A stretch of DNA of 64,000 bases from Pollutibacter soli (lineage in GTDB: Bacteria; Bacteroidota; Bacteroidia; Chitinophagales; Chitinophagaceae). Every line of letters starts with the position of its first letter. Position 1 is the stretch's first letter. Where the stretch lies: positions 310,001 through 374,000 of the forward strand of contig JARJHS010000002.1 of NCBI GenBank assembly GCA_029269725.1, given 5' to 3'. The notes under the pieces were generated by a model that was given only the letters and a program-made list of their open reading frames with translations, searched no databases and had not been told where the DNA came from. Below are positions 43,112 through 52,701 of this stretch, in pieces. The translations under genes were made by a program, and so were the position numbers.

Positions 43112-43550
43112 ATGACACCAGCAGAAAAATTCGCTTTCTCGGAAAGGAATTGGTTGCTCTGTTGAAAAATGCAGACCCTGCACGCATGCCGAATGCGGCA
43201 AAATGAATTTTCTTCACATGGTCGATCATCTCGGCAATACGTTTAATATCACCTTACGGAAAAATCCGGAATGCTTCTCCCATGTCTGGCTGACGACAGA
43301 AATACCTTTTCCTGAGAACATATAGAAGCCGCTACTGCCGGAGAAACCACCACCTTCAACATACAATACCGCAGCGGTTGCAACAGACGGGCTGCAGATC
43401 AGTCTGATCGCTTTTTTTAAAAATTACGAAGGCGGCCCATCATTGGCAATACCAATTTCCTCAGATCTTAATTTCAATGAGCAATTCAACTCCGTTACAA
43501 ACACGGTATACATCACCTTCTCCAATTTGGAATTGGTATACGCCGGATAG
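43112..43550 (+). pseudogene. Decayed gene, possibly DinB/DUF1569-like
   Basis: The 540 bp between adk and paaZ hold no intact gene. Reading through three frames gives MTPAEKFAFSE, then ELVALLKNADPARMPNAAK, then MNFLHMVDHLGNTFNITLRKN, and on to a TAG at 43323 and open again to 43548. The piece KMNFLHMVDHL recalls DinB/DUF1569 proteins (KMxxQQMVEHL). Two frameshifts and an internal stop indicate decay. The assignment is weak; the second half could be another sequence. Confidence 0.35.
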
Positions 43551-43625
43551 CAGATAATTCGGATTAACATTGCACCACAGACAGTCAGGCCAGCAGGTAT
43601 TAGCTTAATTTAGTACTACAATAAA

Positions 43626-45683
43626 ATGCTGCCAATGATTAAGCTGGGTAATTATATTTCGGGCCAATGGATTTCGGGTAGTGGTGAGGGTCAGGCCTTA
43701 TTCAATGCAGTAAATGGCGAATATATCGCTTCCGCTTCGACTGAAGGTATCGATTTCGAAGCCGCATTGCGCTATGCACGTATCACCGGAAATCCCAACC
43801 TTCGTAAGCTCAGTTTTCACGACAGAGGCAGAATGCTGAAAGCGCTGGCGATATATCTTTCAGAGAGAAAAGAAAAGTTTTATGATATCAGTTACCAGAC
43901 GGGTGCTACCAGGGCCGATTCCTGGATTGATATTGAGGGTGGATTTGGCAATCTCTTTTCATATGCCTCGCTCAGAAGGAAATTTCCGGATGAACCATTC
44001 TGCACGGACGGATCGGTGGTGCATTTGAGTAAGGGCAAAAATTTCATTGGTCAACATATCATGATCCCAAAAGAAGGCGTTGCGATCCATATCAATGCGT
44101 TTAATTTTCCTGTCTGGGGGATGCTTGAAAAATGCGCAGTGAACTGGCTCGCGGGGGTTCCGGCTATTGTTAAGCCTGCTACAGTAACATCGTTTCTTAC
44201 CGAAGCTGTAGTTCGCGAAATTATTGCATCCGGAATTTTACCTGATGGCGCGTTACAGCTGGTCTGTGGCAGTGCTGGTAATATGCTGGACTTTGTGCAA
44301 TCGCAGGATGTTGTCACATTTACCGGTTCTGCAAGTACCGGTTTGAAATTAAAATCGCATCCTGTAATACTTCAGAACAGTGTCCCTTTCAATATGGAAG
44401 CTGATTCACTGAATTGTATTGTTTTGGGAGAAGATGTACTGCCCGGATCTGCTAACTGGGATTTTTTCATAAAGGAAGTGAGAAAGGAAATGACCGTCAA
44501 GGCTGGTCAGAAATGTACAGCTATCCGGCGCATTTTTGTTCCTGAAAACAGAATGGAAGATGTATGGAAATCAATCAGTAAAGCGTTGTCCGGAACCTTG
44601 ATTGGAAATCCAAGAAATGAAAAAGTGCGTATGGGATCCCTGGCAGGTGAAACGCAAAAAAAAGAAGTGCTGACGCAGGTTAAAAAATTACTCGAGCATG
44701 CTGAACTGGTGTATGGCTCAGTGGAAACGGTTGAATTGTTGGATGCTGATAATAGCAAAGGAGCTTTTATAAGCCCTTTGTTGCTGAAAAAGGACAATCC
44801 TTTTGAAAGTACGGCTGTGCATGACATTGAAGCGTTCGGGCCAGTAAGTACCCTAATGCCATATAAAAATAGCGATGAAGCAATTGTACTTGCAAAAATG
44901 GGAAAGGGTTCTCTTTGCAGTACGATCGTTACTGACGATGCTGATACAATGAAGAACTATGTTTTAAATGCTGGTACGCATCATGGACGTATTCTTATTC
45001 TCAATACCAGTTGTGCAGCGGAAAGTACCGGTCACGGGTCTCCGTTACCCATGTTGGTGCATGGTGGTCCCGGTCGCGCAGGCGGTGGCGAGGAAATGGG
45101 TGGTGTAAGAGGTGTTCTTCATTATATGCAGAGAGTGGCGGTGCAGGGTTCTCCGGGAGCGATAACGAATGTTTCGCAGGTTTACCAGCAACATGCTCCT
45201 ACTCTCCAGGATGAAACACATCCTTTCAGAAAATACTATGATGAGTTGCAGATCGGTGATACATTGCTTACGCATAAAAGAACAGTTACTGAAGCAGATG
45301 TTTCCAATTTCGCGAATCTGAGCTGGGATCATTTTTATGCGCATACCGATCACACGTCGTTGGAAGGCACCCTGTTTGAAAAACCCGTCGCTCACGGATA
45401 TTTTATTTTGAGCGCAGCAGCAGGTTTATTTGTTGATGCAAAGAAAGGTCCGGTGTTATTGAATTACGGACTTGAAGAATGTCGTTTTTTGAAACCTGTG
45501 TATGCTGGTTCAACTATAGGAGTTCAACTCACCTGCAAAGAAAAAATTCCGCAGGATCCTCGCGAGCCAAATGATATTCCCCGGGGAATTGTAAAATGGC
45601 TCGTAGAAGTTAAAGATGAAACAGGGGAGTTGGTAGCTCTTGCCACCATCCTTACGATGGTGAGAAGAAATGATATGGTTTGA
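43626..45683 (+). CDS. paaZ: Bifunctional PaaZ: aldehyde dehydrogenase plus oxepin-CoA hydrolase
   Basis: A 685-residue fusion. Residues 1-515 are an aldehyde dehydrogenase (INAFNFPVWGMLEK; FTGSASTG; catalytic Cys in KAGQKCTAIRR). Residues 535-685 are a MaoC-like hot-dog domain with SWDHFYAHTD and PVAHGYFILS. In phenylacetate breakdown it opens the oxepin-CoA ring and oxidises the resulting semialdehyde. The rest of the paa genes are not in the window except a hydratase just downstream. Confidence 0.93.
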   Translation: MLPMIKLGNYISGQWISGSGEGQALFNAVNGEYIASASTEGIDFEAALRYARITGNPNLRKLSFHDRGRMLKALAIYLSERKEKFYDISYQTGATRADSWIDIEGGFGNLFSYASLRRKFPDEPFCTDGSVVHLSKGKNFIGQHIMIPKEGVAIHINAFNFPVWGMLEKCAVNWLAGVPAIVKPATVTSFLTEAVVREIIASGILPDGALQLVCGSAGNMLDFVQSQDVVTFTGSASTGLKLKSHPVILQNSVPFNMEADSLNCIVLGEDVLPGSANWDFFIKEVRKEMTVKAGQKCTAIRRIFVPENRMEDVWKSISKALSGTLIGNPRNEKVRMGSLAGETQKKEVLTQVKKLLEHAELVYGSVETVELLDADNSKGAFISPLLLKKDNPFESTAVHDIEAFGPVSTLMPYKNSDEAIVLAKMGKGSLCSTIVTDDADTMKNYVLNAGTHHGRILILNTSCAAESTGHGSPLPMLVHGGPGRAGGGEEMGGVRGVLHYMQRVAVQGSPGAITNVSQVYQQHAPTLQDETHPFRKYYDELQIGDTLLTHKRTVTEADVSNFANLSWDHFYAHTDHTSLEGTLFEKPVAHGYFILSAAAGLFVDAKKGPVLLNYGLEECRFLKPVYAGSTIGVQLTCKEKIPQDPREPNDIPRGIVKWLVEVKDETGELVALATILTMVRRNDMV

Positions 45684-45699
45684 TTAACAAATTAAATCA

Positions 45700-46479
45700 A
45701 TGCATATGTCTACCGATAATGGTTTTGTCCATGCTGAAATTCATAAAGGTGTAGGGACCATCAGTTTTTCTCATCCACAAAGCAATTCCCTGCCTGGAGC
45801 ATTATTGCAGGAACTAACGAGGTCGATTAACCGTTTTGCACACGATCCCGAAGTGCTGGTAATCGTTATCAAAAGTGAGGGCGATAAAGCTTTTTGCGCC
45901 GGTGCCTCGTTCAATGAACTTGCTTCGATTACGACAGAGGCGGAAGGAAAAAAATTTTTTTCTGGTTTTGCGCATGTCATCAATGCGATGAGGAAATCTC
46001 CAAAATTAGTACTGTGCCGTGTACAGGGAAAATGTGTTGGTGGTGGCGTTGGTATTGCTGCAGCTGCTGATTACACAATTGCAACTGTACATGCAGAAGT
46101 TAAACTGAGTGAGCTTGCAGTCGGTATTGGTCCTTTTGTTGTAGGGCCGGTCATTGAAAAGAAGATGGGAACCGCAGCATTTGCTCAGCTCGCGATCGAT
46201 GCTAATCTCTGGCGTAATGCGGACTGGGCAAAAAGAAAGGGCCTCTTTGCAGAAATTCATGATACTATCGAAGGGATGGATGAATCGGTTTCAAAACATG
46301 TTCATTTCCTGAGCCACGCAAATCCCGATGCAATGGCTGAGATGAAAAAAATATTCTGGGCAGGCACTGATCACTGGGATCAATTGCTGGAGGAGAGAGC
46401 TGCGATCAGTGGAAGATTGGTGCTGAGCAGTTTTACGAAGAATGCGATTGCTTCGTTTAAGTCGAAAGTTAAAAGTTGA
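45700..46479 (+). CDS. Enoyl-CoA hydratase/isomerase, phenylacetate pathway
   Basis: A 259-residue crotonase-fold protein: oxyanion-hole segments CAGASFNELA and GKCVGGGVGIAAAAD, and an acidic residue in KLSELAVGIGP. It starts 16 bp after paaZ, so it is part of the same operon and probably acts on a phenylacetate intermediate. Whether it is the PaaG isomerase or PaaF hydratase cannot be told. The start may be ATG 45700 or the ATG six bases later. Confidence 0.85.
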   Translation: MHMSTDNGFVHAEIHKGVGTISFSHPQSNSLPGALLQELTRSINRFAHDPEVLVIVIKSEGDKAFCAGASFNELASITTEAEGKKFFSGFAHVINAMRKSPKLVLCRVQGKCVGGGVGIAAAADYTIATVHAEVKLSELAVGIGPFVVGPVIEKKMGTAAFAQLAIDANLWRNADWAKRKGLFAEIHDTIEGMDESVSKHVHFLSHANPDAMAEMKKIFWAGTDHWDQLLEERAAISGRLVLSSFTKNAIASFKSKVKS

Positions 46480-46699
46480 AAGGGAGTTTATGGTTCATTG
46501 TTCATAGTTTGAACAACGTATTCTTTCAAGTTGTCAGTTGTCAGGAACAGTCAGTTTGTGAAAATTAAAAAACCTAAGCAATAAGCGATTTTAAAAATTA
46601 CTATTACTTAGGTTAATTATACTGAAACTATAAACTAAAAACTATAAGGTTCTATGAACTATGAACTATCAACTATGAACTATGAACCATGAACTTGCC
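46480..46699. repeat. Intergenic heptad repeats and inverted repeat
   Basis: The gap between the convergent hydratase and carbonic anhydrase genes holds an inverted repeat, AACCTAAG (46571-46578) and CTTAGGTT (46607-46614), and a run near 46650-46693 of 7-bp units of the AACTATG type. Another such stretch (GTTCATT GTTCATA) lies near 46493. Confidence 0.75.
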
Positions 46700-47335
46700 T
46701 TATAGATTATCAAACGTATAAATCTTCTCCAGCTTGCTTCCTGCCTGCATTTCAAAAATGGGGTGCAGGATGCCATTATCAAGTCCATATACCCAGCCAT
46801 GCAGGTGCGGAAATTGATTTTCCTTCCAGGCTTTCTGAACAATTGAAGTTTTAGCCAGGTTCATTACCTGCTCTTTCACATTCAATTCAATCAACCGGTT
46901 TACTTTTTTATCGTCGGTTGCGAGTGCTTCAATCTCTGATTCATGAAAGCGATACACATCTTTAATATTGCGGAGCCATTTGTTGATCATGCCAAAAGAG
47001 TGCTGTGTCATTGCTGCCTTTACTCCCCCACAGCCGTAGTGTCCGCAAACAATAACGTGTTTTACTTTCAGTACCTGTACAGCATATTGTAACACTGATA
47101 GCATATTTAAATCGGTGTGTACCACCATATTCGCGATATTCCTGTGTACAAAAATTTCACCCGGATTCGTACCTGTGATTTCATTCGCAGGCACGCGGCT
47201 GTCGCTGCAACCTATCCACAAATACTCTGGCGTTTGTACATCAGCCAGTCGTTCAAAAAACTGGGGATCATCCTGAACTTTTTCTGTTGCCCATGCTTTA
47301 TTTTCAAGTAATAGTCTTTCGTGTCCTAACATCAT
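46700..47335 (-). CDS. Beta-class carbonic anhydrase
   Basis: A 211-residue protein with the zinc ligands in IGCSDSRVP (Cys, with the Asp-Arg dyad) and VCGHYGCGGV (His and Cys). It interconverts carbon dioxide and bicarbonate in the cytoplasm. It starts 8 bp after the SulP transporter stop, so the pair probably works together on bicarbonate supply or pH control. Confidence 0.95.
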   Translation of the reverse strand: MMLGHERLLLENKAWATEKVQDDPQFFERLADVQTPEYLWIGCSDSRVPANEITGTNPGEIFVHRNIANMVVHTDLNMLSVLQYAVQVLKVKHVIVCGHYGCGGVKAAMTQHSFGMINKWLRNIKDVYRFHESEIEALATDDKKVNRLIELNVKEQVMNLAKTSIVQKAWKENQFPHLHGWVYGLDNGILHPIFEMQAGSKLEKIYTFDNL

Positions 47336-47343
47336 CTGATTTT

Positions 47344-48939
47344 TTAGTGTTGAAGAGTTTGGGTTGTGAATTGTGAATTGATTTCTGCACCGGGAATTTT
47401 GAATAATTCATTCACCTGTCTGTGATTCCCGTTTTTTAATTCCACCCTGATGTTTTTCAAATGCGCGTGTGAAAGAAAATCATTCACGGCCTCGATCACA
47501 TCTTTATCAATAAAATCTGCCCTGCTCGTATCGATAAGTACATGAGAATTTTCAGGAATTTCCTGCAATTTTCTTTTTACAATCGGCTTGTTCAAAAAGG
47601 AAACGTCTTTGCGGAAACGGAACAGGTAATTCTTCTGATTATTCACAACCAGCACTGCCGATTTGAAATTGCTTTGGATCATAAAGAAGAGTCCCACCAG
47701 TAAACCAATGACGATACCGATAAGCAAATCTGTAAACAGGATGGCGATAACTGTTGTCACAAACGGTACAAACTGGTCCCATCCCTGTTTGTAAAAATTC
47801 CGAATCATTTTAATATTTGCCAGTTTTAAACCTGTGTGAATCAGAATTGCAGCAAGCGCAGCAAGCGGTATCATATTGAGAATCTTAGGAATAAATATCA
47901 CTGACACCAGCAGTAAAGTGCCATGCAGAATAGCAGATGCTTTACTTCTTGCTCCTGCATTAAGGTTTACAGAGCTTCTTACAATTACTGATGTTATGGG
48001 TATCCCTCCCAGTAAGCCGGATACGATGTTGCCAACGCCCTGCGCTTTAAGTTCGCGACTTGAAGGCGTTACTCTTTTAAAGGGATCAAGCTTGTCAATC
48101 GCTTCAATACAAAGTAAAGATTCAAGACTGGCTACGATGGCGATCGTTAATGCAACTGTCCATACATTGTAATTGTTCAAAGAGGAAAAATCAGGGAAAG
48201 TGAAAAAACTAAGAAATGCGGAAAGGTCTTCAGCAATTGGCAGATTCACCAGGTGCGTTGATTCCAGGCCCAGATTTGTAAAACCTGACAGGAACCATTG
48301 GTTTAATGTCACTGCCAGCACAACCACCACGAGTGGTGCTGGAATGAGTTGAAGTACCCTGCTTTTCTTAAAAACAGGTGTTTGCCATAGCAATAAAATC
48401 GCAAAGGAAATACCTCCAATTAACATGGCCGCTGGCGTAAAAGCCCTCAATGCATGGGCCAGGCCCGAAAATGTGTTTTCCCTGTTATCCTGGTTAAAAC
48501 TTTCATCTCCTGCAAAGTCTGCATCATAACCAACGAGGTGAGGAAACTGTTTTAATATAAGGATGATTCCAATGGCAGCAAGCATGCCTTTGATCACTGC
48601 ATTGGGCACGAAGTCACCGATGACACCTGCTTTCAGATAACCAAGAATCAATTGAAATACGCCAGCCAATACTACTGCAAGGAGAAAAGATTCAAATCCC
48701 GGAAGTTTACCCAAAGCTGCAACAACGACAGCAGTGAGTCCTGCAGCGGGGCCACTAACGCTCAATGGCGATTTACTCAACAAGCCTACGACGATACCAC
48801 CAACAATACCTGCGATAATACCGGAAAATAACGGAGCCTTTGATCCGAGCGCGATGCCAAGACATAGCGGAACCGCGACGAGAAATACTACTATAGATGA
48901 TGGAACATCATGCCTGACTGTCTTAAACAGGTTTTTCAT
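47344..48939 (-). CDS. SulP-family anion transporter with STAS domain
   Basis: A 531-residue protein with about 12 membrane segments and the SulP signature (VSGPAAGLTAVVVAAL; LLGGIPITSVIVRSS). A C-terminal STAS domain follows from about residue 440 (LNKPIVKRKLQEIPENSHVLIDTSRADFIDKDVIEAVND). Coupling with carbonic anhydrase in one operon suggests bicarbonate as the substrate, as in the BicA type, rather than sulfate. Confidence 0.9.
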   Translation of the reverse strand: MKNLFKTVRHDVPSSIVVFLVAVPLCLGIALGSKAPLFSGIIAGIVGGIVVGLLSKSPLSVSGPAAGLTAVVVAALGKLPGFESFLLAVVLAGVFQLILGYLKAGVIGDFVPNAVIKGMLAAIGIILILKQFPHLVGYDADFAGDESFNQDNRENTFSGLAHALRAFTPAAMLIGGISFAILLLWQTPVFKKSRVLQLIPAPLVVVVLAVTLNQWFLSGFTNLGLESTHLVNLPIAEDLSAFLSFFTFPDFSSLNNYNVWTVALTIAIVASLESLLCIEAIDKLDPFKRVTPSSRELKAQGVGNIVSGLLGGIPITSVIVRSSVNLNAGARSKASAILHGTLLLVSVIFIPKILNMIPLAALAAILIHTGLKLANIKMIRNFYKQGWDQFVPFVTTVIAILFTDLLIGIVIGLLVGLFFMIQSNFKSAVLVVNNQKNYLFRFRKDVSFLNKPIVKRKLQEIPENSHVLIDTSRADFIDKDVIEAVNDFLSHAHLKNIRVELKNGNHRQVNELFKIPGAEINSQFTTQTLQH

Positions 48940-49009
48940 GCTTTATGCTTAATGCTGTTATATCCAAAAATGTGAGAATATGTTTCACCGGAGGTAAAAC
49001 CAAAACAAA

Positions 49010-49306
49010 CTAAGCGTTGGGCGGCGGAGTGGGTATGTCGTCGGAGCTGCGGGTGACGAATGTTATATTCCTGCAATGAATGGAATGAGTGGAGACGAAA
49101 GCCGGAGTAATGTCCTGGTGATTATGCACGAGGCACTCCAGGTGTTTTACTTCGTCACTGAATTTGGCTGTTGCTGCATCAGTACTGTGAGGAATTTCTT
49201 CAAGTAACCTGTTGGCATATAATACTGACCCTACCTGCTTTACCGGCATAAGCTGGAAAGCAAAAAGAGACAATAAAATCGTTGCTATTGTCTTTTTCAA
49301 TGCCAT
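49010..49306 (-). CDS. Small exported hypothetical protein
   Basis: A 98-residue protein with a signal-type N-terminus (ALKKTIATILLSLFAFQLMPVKQ), then a polar part with two His-containing stretches (HLECLVHNHQD and THSIHCRN) and a Pro-rich end (PTPPPNA). The His and Cys content suggests metal binding, but no family is recognised. It has a full -7 element eight bases before the ATG and no close partner. Confidence 0.55.
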   Translation of the reverse strand: MALKKTIATILLSLFAFQLMPVKQVGSVLYANRLLEEIPHSTDAATAKFSDEVKHLECLVHNHQDITPAFVSTHSIHCRNITFVTRSSDDIPTPPPNA

Positions 49307-49313
49307 CAGTGTG

Positions 49314-49321
49314 CAAAACTA
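49314..49321 (-). promoter_or_regulatory. -7 element of the small exported protein gene
   Basis: TAGTTTTG on the minus strand, full match to TAnnTTTG, seven bases before the ATG. Confidence 0.5.
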
Positions 49322-49383
49322 ATTTTTGAGGGTCGCTATTCCTATCAGGAGTTGTTAAGATTTTTAACAATAAATGTTAAAAA

Positions 49384-50139
49384 TCACGTGTTCATACCGC
49401 CGCAGATACTGAGTACCTGGCCGGTGATATAGGAACTCATATCTGAAGCTAAAAATAATGCTGCATTCGCTGTTTCTTCCGAGGTACCAAATCTGCCGAG
49501 AGGTATCTTATCAAGAAACGATTTTGAAATTTCGCCTTCCTGGAGATATTGTGTCATGTCGGTTTCAATAAAGCCGGGGGCAATTGCATTACATCTTATA
49601 GAACGGCTACCCAGTTCCTGAGCAATGGATTTCGTGAAGCCGATAATTCCAGCTTTGCTCGCTGCATAGCTTGCCTGGCCAGCGTTCCCTTTAATTCCGA
49701 TGATTGAGCTCACGTTTACAATCGAACCGCTGCGTGCTTTAAGCATTGGTCTGATCACCTGCTTAGTGAGATTGTATACGCTGTTCAGGTTCACCCTGAT
49801 TACTTCTTCCCATTGGTCGGGTGTAAGTCTCAACAATAAATTGTCTTTCGAAATTCCGGCATTGTTCACGCAAATGTCAACCGTTCCGAATTCTTTAACC
49901 ACATCATTTACGAAAGATTCAGATTGCGCGTAATCGGCGGCGTTAGTCTGCCAGCTTTTTGCTTTTACGCCCATGGCCTCGAGTTTCAGCTGAAGCGCAT
50001 GTGCTTTTTCGGCACTGCTGTCACTGATATAAGTGAAAGCCACATTAGCTCCGTGTTCAGCAAACTTGCAGGCAATACCTTCACCGATGCCGCGTGCGGC
50101 TCCGGTTACAATCGCAGTTTTATTTTCAAGTAATTTCAT
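49384..50139 (-). CDS. fabG: 3-oxoacyl-ACP reductase
   Basis: A 251-residue short-chain dehydrogenase: cofactor motif TGAARGIGEGIA, NNAG, and the catalytic set of Ser (VSSIIG), Tyr and Lys (YAASKAG). It reduces 3-oxoacyl-ACP in fatty acid synthesis; the length and PGFIETDMT fit FabG. It lies near a GH3 protein, separated by a heptad repeat. Confidence 0.9.
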   Translation of the reverse strand: MKLLENKTAIVTGAARGIGEGIACKFAEHGANVAFTYISDSSAEKAHALQLKLEAMGVKAKSWQTNAADYAQSESFVNDVVKEFGTVDICVNNAGISKDNLLLRLTPDQWEEVIRVNLNSVYNLTKQVIRPMLKARSGSIVNVSSIIGIKGNAGQASYAASKAGIIGFTKSIAQELGSRSIRCNAIAPGFIETDMTQYLQEGEISKSFLDKIPLGRFGTSEETANAALFLASDMSSYITGQVLSICGGMNT

Positions 50140-50177
50140 TATACCGGATTTATCTCACAACAGGGCGCAATATAATG

Positions 50178-50216
50178 TAATACGTGTAACGTTCAACGAT
50201 TAACGTTAAACGTTTA
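50178..50216. repeat. Heptad repeat (AACGTTC/AACGATT type)
   Basis: Units AACGTTC, AACGATT, AACGTTA and AACGTTT follow with a 7-bp period between fabG and the GH3 gene, and provide the last codons and stop of the GH3 gene. Confidence 0.8.
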
Positions 50217-51714
50217 AAGAAAGGATTTCCTCTATCAATATGCGGTCATTACTCAGGCGGGGAACCTTGTGCTGACCGCCCAGTTTGTTTTTCTGTTTGA
50301 GCCAGGTATTAAAAACTCCGGGTCTCAGCGCTTTCATCAACGGCATACGTAAAGCGATATCCTTATGTCTTTTCGCTTCGTAGTCGCTGTTAATATTCTT
50401 CAGAGCTGAATCCAGTTCATACACAAAATGTTGGAGATCGGCAGGCTTTTTTTCAAATTCTACCAGCCATTCATGGGCCCCATTGCTGAAATCGCTGAAG
50501 TACACCGGCGCCGCTGTATAATCTTTCACGACTGCTCCCGTATTCTCACACGCAATGGCGATTGCGCGGTCGGTATTATCAGCAATCAATTCTTCTCCAA
50601 AAGCATTGATAAAATGTTTTAATCTGCCGGTCACTTTTATTCTGAATGGATACCTCGTTAGAAACTGAATGGTATCCCCCAGCAGGTAACGCCACAATCC
50701 ACCATTGGTACTGATTACGGGAGCATAATTCTTTCCGATCTCCACATCCTGTAAACCGATGGTTTGCGGATTGCGACTGCCATATTCCTCTACAGGCATG
50801 AACTCCATGAAAATGCCATGGTCCACGAAAAGCATCATACCTTCTTCGTCCGGATGGTATTGAGCCGCAAAAAAACCTTCGCTCGCATTGTACTTTTCAA
50901 GATAGAAAATATCGCCCCCGATCAGTTTGCGGAACTGTTCACGGTAAGGTACAAACGAAACGCCCCCATGGTTGTAGAGCTCGAGGTTAGGCCATACCTC
51001 CAGCATATTTTTCTTGCCGGTTATTTCCAGGATCCGCTGAAATAAAACGATCGTCCAGGTAGGTACACCGGAAATTGATGTCACATTTTCATGCAAAGTA
51101 CTTTGAGCCAGTTTTTCAATCTTTTCCTCCCATTCGCCCATGAGGGCAATACTTAATTCCGGAGTTCGGATCCAGCTTCCCCAGAATGGAGAATTTTGTA
51201 AAAGAACCGCGCTCAGGTCGCCGAAACGCGTTTCATCATTCAGGGAGTGAACCGTATGACTTCCGCCGATTACCAATCCTTTGCCGGTAAGAAGGTCTGA
51301 TTCGGGAAAATAATTATAGTACATGGTGAGAACATCCTTAGCGGCCTTAAAGTGGCAGTCTTCCAGGCTCTCGTCGCTGACAGGTATGAACTTGCTTTTA
51401 TCAGAGGTAGTACCACTGCTTTTCGCAAACCAGTACATCGGGGTGTTCCAGAGAATATTCTGTTCACCATTCATGATCCTTTCGATATAAGGTTTGAGGT
51501 CCTCATACTCATGAATCGGTACTTCCTCTTTAAATGATTTTGCTGAGAACAGACGGGAGAAGCGATGCTTGCGTCCGAATTCTGTGTACTGGGCTGATGT
51601 TACGAGATCCTGTAATACTTCACGCTGGGCTTCTACCGGATGATTCATCCAGGATTCGACGCGCCACATGCGCATGCGTGCTAAACGCGAAATTGCAGGA
51701 CTCAGTAATTTCAT
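50206..51714 (-). CDS. GH3-family acyl-acid amido synthetase-like protein
   Basis: About 502 residues from the ATG at 51714; a TTG three codons upstream is less likely. Motifs include SSGTTSDKSKFIPVS (AMP-binding), LYNHGGVSFVPY, YNASEGFFA and RYLLGDTIQF. GH3 proteins adenylate a carboxylic acid and join it to an amino acid or amine; the bacterial role is unknown. The C-terminal LNV and stop codon are made by a heptad repeat. Confidence 0.88.
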   Translation of the reverse strand: MKLLSPAISRLARMRMWRVESWMNHPVEAQREVLQDLVTSAQYTEFGRKHRFSRLFSAKSFKEEVPIHEYEDLKPYIERIMNGEQNILWNTPMYWFAKSSGTTSDKSKFIPVSDESLEDCHFKAAKDVLTMYYNYFPESDLLTGKGLVIGGSHTVHSLNDETRFGDLSAVLLQNSPFWGSWIRTPELSIALMGEWEEKIEKLAQSTLHENVTSISGVPTWTIVLFQRILEITGKKNMLEVWPNLELYNHGGVSFVPYREQFRKLIGGDIFYLEKYNASEGFFAAQYHPDEEGMMLFVDHGIFMEFMPVEEYGSRNPQTIGLQDVEIGKNYAPVISTNGGLWRYLLGDTIQFLTRYPFRIKVTGRLKHFINAFGEELIADNTDRAIAIACENTGAVVKDYTAAPVYFSDFSNGAHEWLVEFEKKPADLQHFVYELDSALKNINSDYEAKRHKDIALRMPLMKALRPGVFNTWLKQKNKLGGQHKVPRLSNDRILIEEILSLNV

Positions 51715-51767
51715 ATATGGCAAAATAATTAGTACCCTCTGAAATTCCCTCCCCGTCGGTCATTACA

Positions 51768-52553
51768 TCACGGTGTATCATCAGCAAGACTTCCAATCCT
51801 CGCTTCCTCATGAAGATAATCTTTTCTTTTCAGCTCAAAGTTCCTGCCAAGATACAATCTTCTCACCTGCTCATCTTCTGCCAGCTGTTCTGCAGTTCCA
51901 TGTTTAAATATCTTTCCTTCAATCAAAAGATAAGCCCGGTCGCAAATGGAAAGCGTTTCGTTTACGTTGTGATCTGTAATTAATATACCGATATTTTTAT
52001 ACTTCAATCTTGCTACTACAGTCTGAATGTCTTCAACAGCAATCGGGTCGACCCCCGCAAAGGGTTCATCCAGCAAAATGAATTTCGGATCAACAGCAAG
52101 TGCACGCGCAATTTCAGTTCTTCTTCTTTCGCCACCACTAAGGCTGTCGCCATTGTTTTTCCGCACATGAGCGAGACCAAATTCCGACAATAAAGTTTCC
52201 AGTTTCTCTTTTTGTGCAGCTTTCGAAAGTTTTGTCATTTCCAATACAGCGGAGATATTAGCTTCAACAGTGAGTTTCCTGAACACAGACGCTTCCTGCG
52301 GCAGATAACCGATACCCATCTGGGCACGTTTGTACATCGGGAGACGTGTAATATTCTCCTCATTTAAAAATACTTCACCTTCATCTGGTTTGATCAATCC
52401 AACAACCATATAGAATGACGTCGTTTTACCGGCACCGTTTGGTCCGAGCAAACCAACAATTTCGCCTTGTTTCACATCCACTGAAACCTTGTTTACAACA
52501 GTACGGCTGCGATATTTTTTGACAAGATCATGCGTGTGTATTCTTAAACTCAT
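51768..52553 (-). CDS. lptB: LPS export ABC transporter ATP-binding protein
   Basis: A 261-residue ABC ATPase: Walker [10 protein letters not shown], signature LSGGERRR, Walker [14 protein letters not shown], and the H-loop ITDHNV. The sequence [22 protein letters not shown] is typical for LptB. It powers the Lpt bridge for lipopolysaccharide. The last 25 residues ([20 protein letters not shown]) extend beyond the E. coli protein. Confidence 0.94.
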   Translation of the reverse strand: MSLRIHTHDLVKKYRSRTVVNKVSVDVKQGEIVGLLGPNGAGKTTSFYMVVGLIKPDEGEVFLNEENITRLPMYKRAQMGIGYLPQEASVFRKLTVEANISAVLEMTKLSKAAQKEKLETLLSEFGLAHVRKNNGDSLSGGERRRTEIARALAVDPKFILLDEPFAGVDPIAVEDIQTVVARLKYKNIGILITDHNVNETLSICDRAYLLIEGKIFKHGTAEQLAEDEQVRRLYLGRNFELKRKDYLHEEARIGSLADDTP

Positions 52554-52590
52554 GCAGGTATGTTAAATGATTCTGATGAACCCTAAGCTG

Positions 52591-52598
52591 CAAAAATA
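52591..52598 (-). promoter_or_regulatory. -7 element of lptB
   Basis: TATTTTTG on the minus strand, full match, 37 bp before the ATG. Confidence 0.55.
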
Positions 52599-52701
52599 AG
52601 GTTCTTATTCCTCGTAAAGTGGATGCAATAACTGCTTTAACAGATTTGCTATGTGAGTAAATACTGCCGTATTTTGCCGGAGTATTAAAATTCCGGAAAG
52701 A

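Noticed and set aside
46640-46700. CRISPR-like direct repeats (AACTATG units)
   Set aside because: Units are 7 bp with no spacers; it is a simple degenerate tandem repeat.
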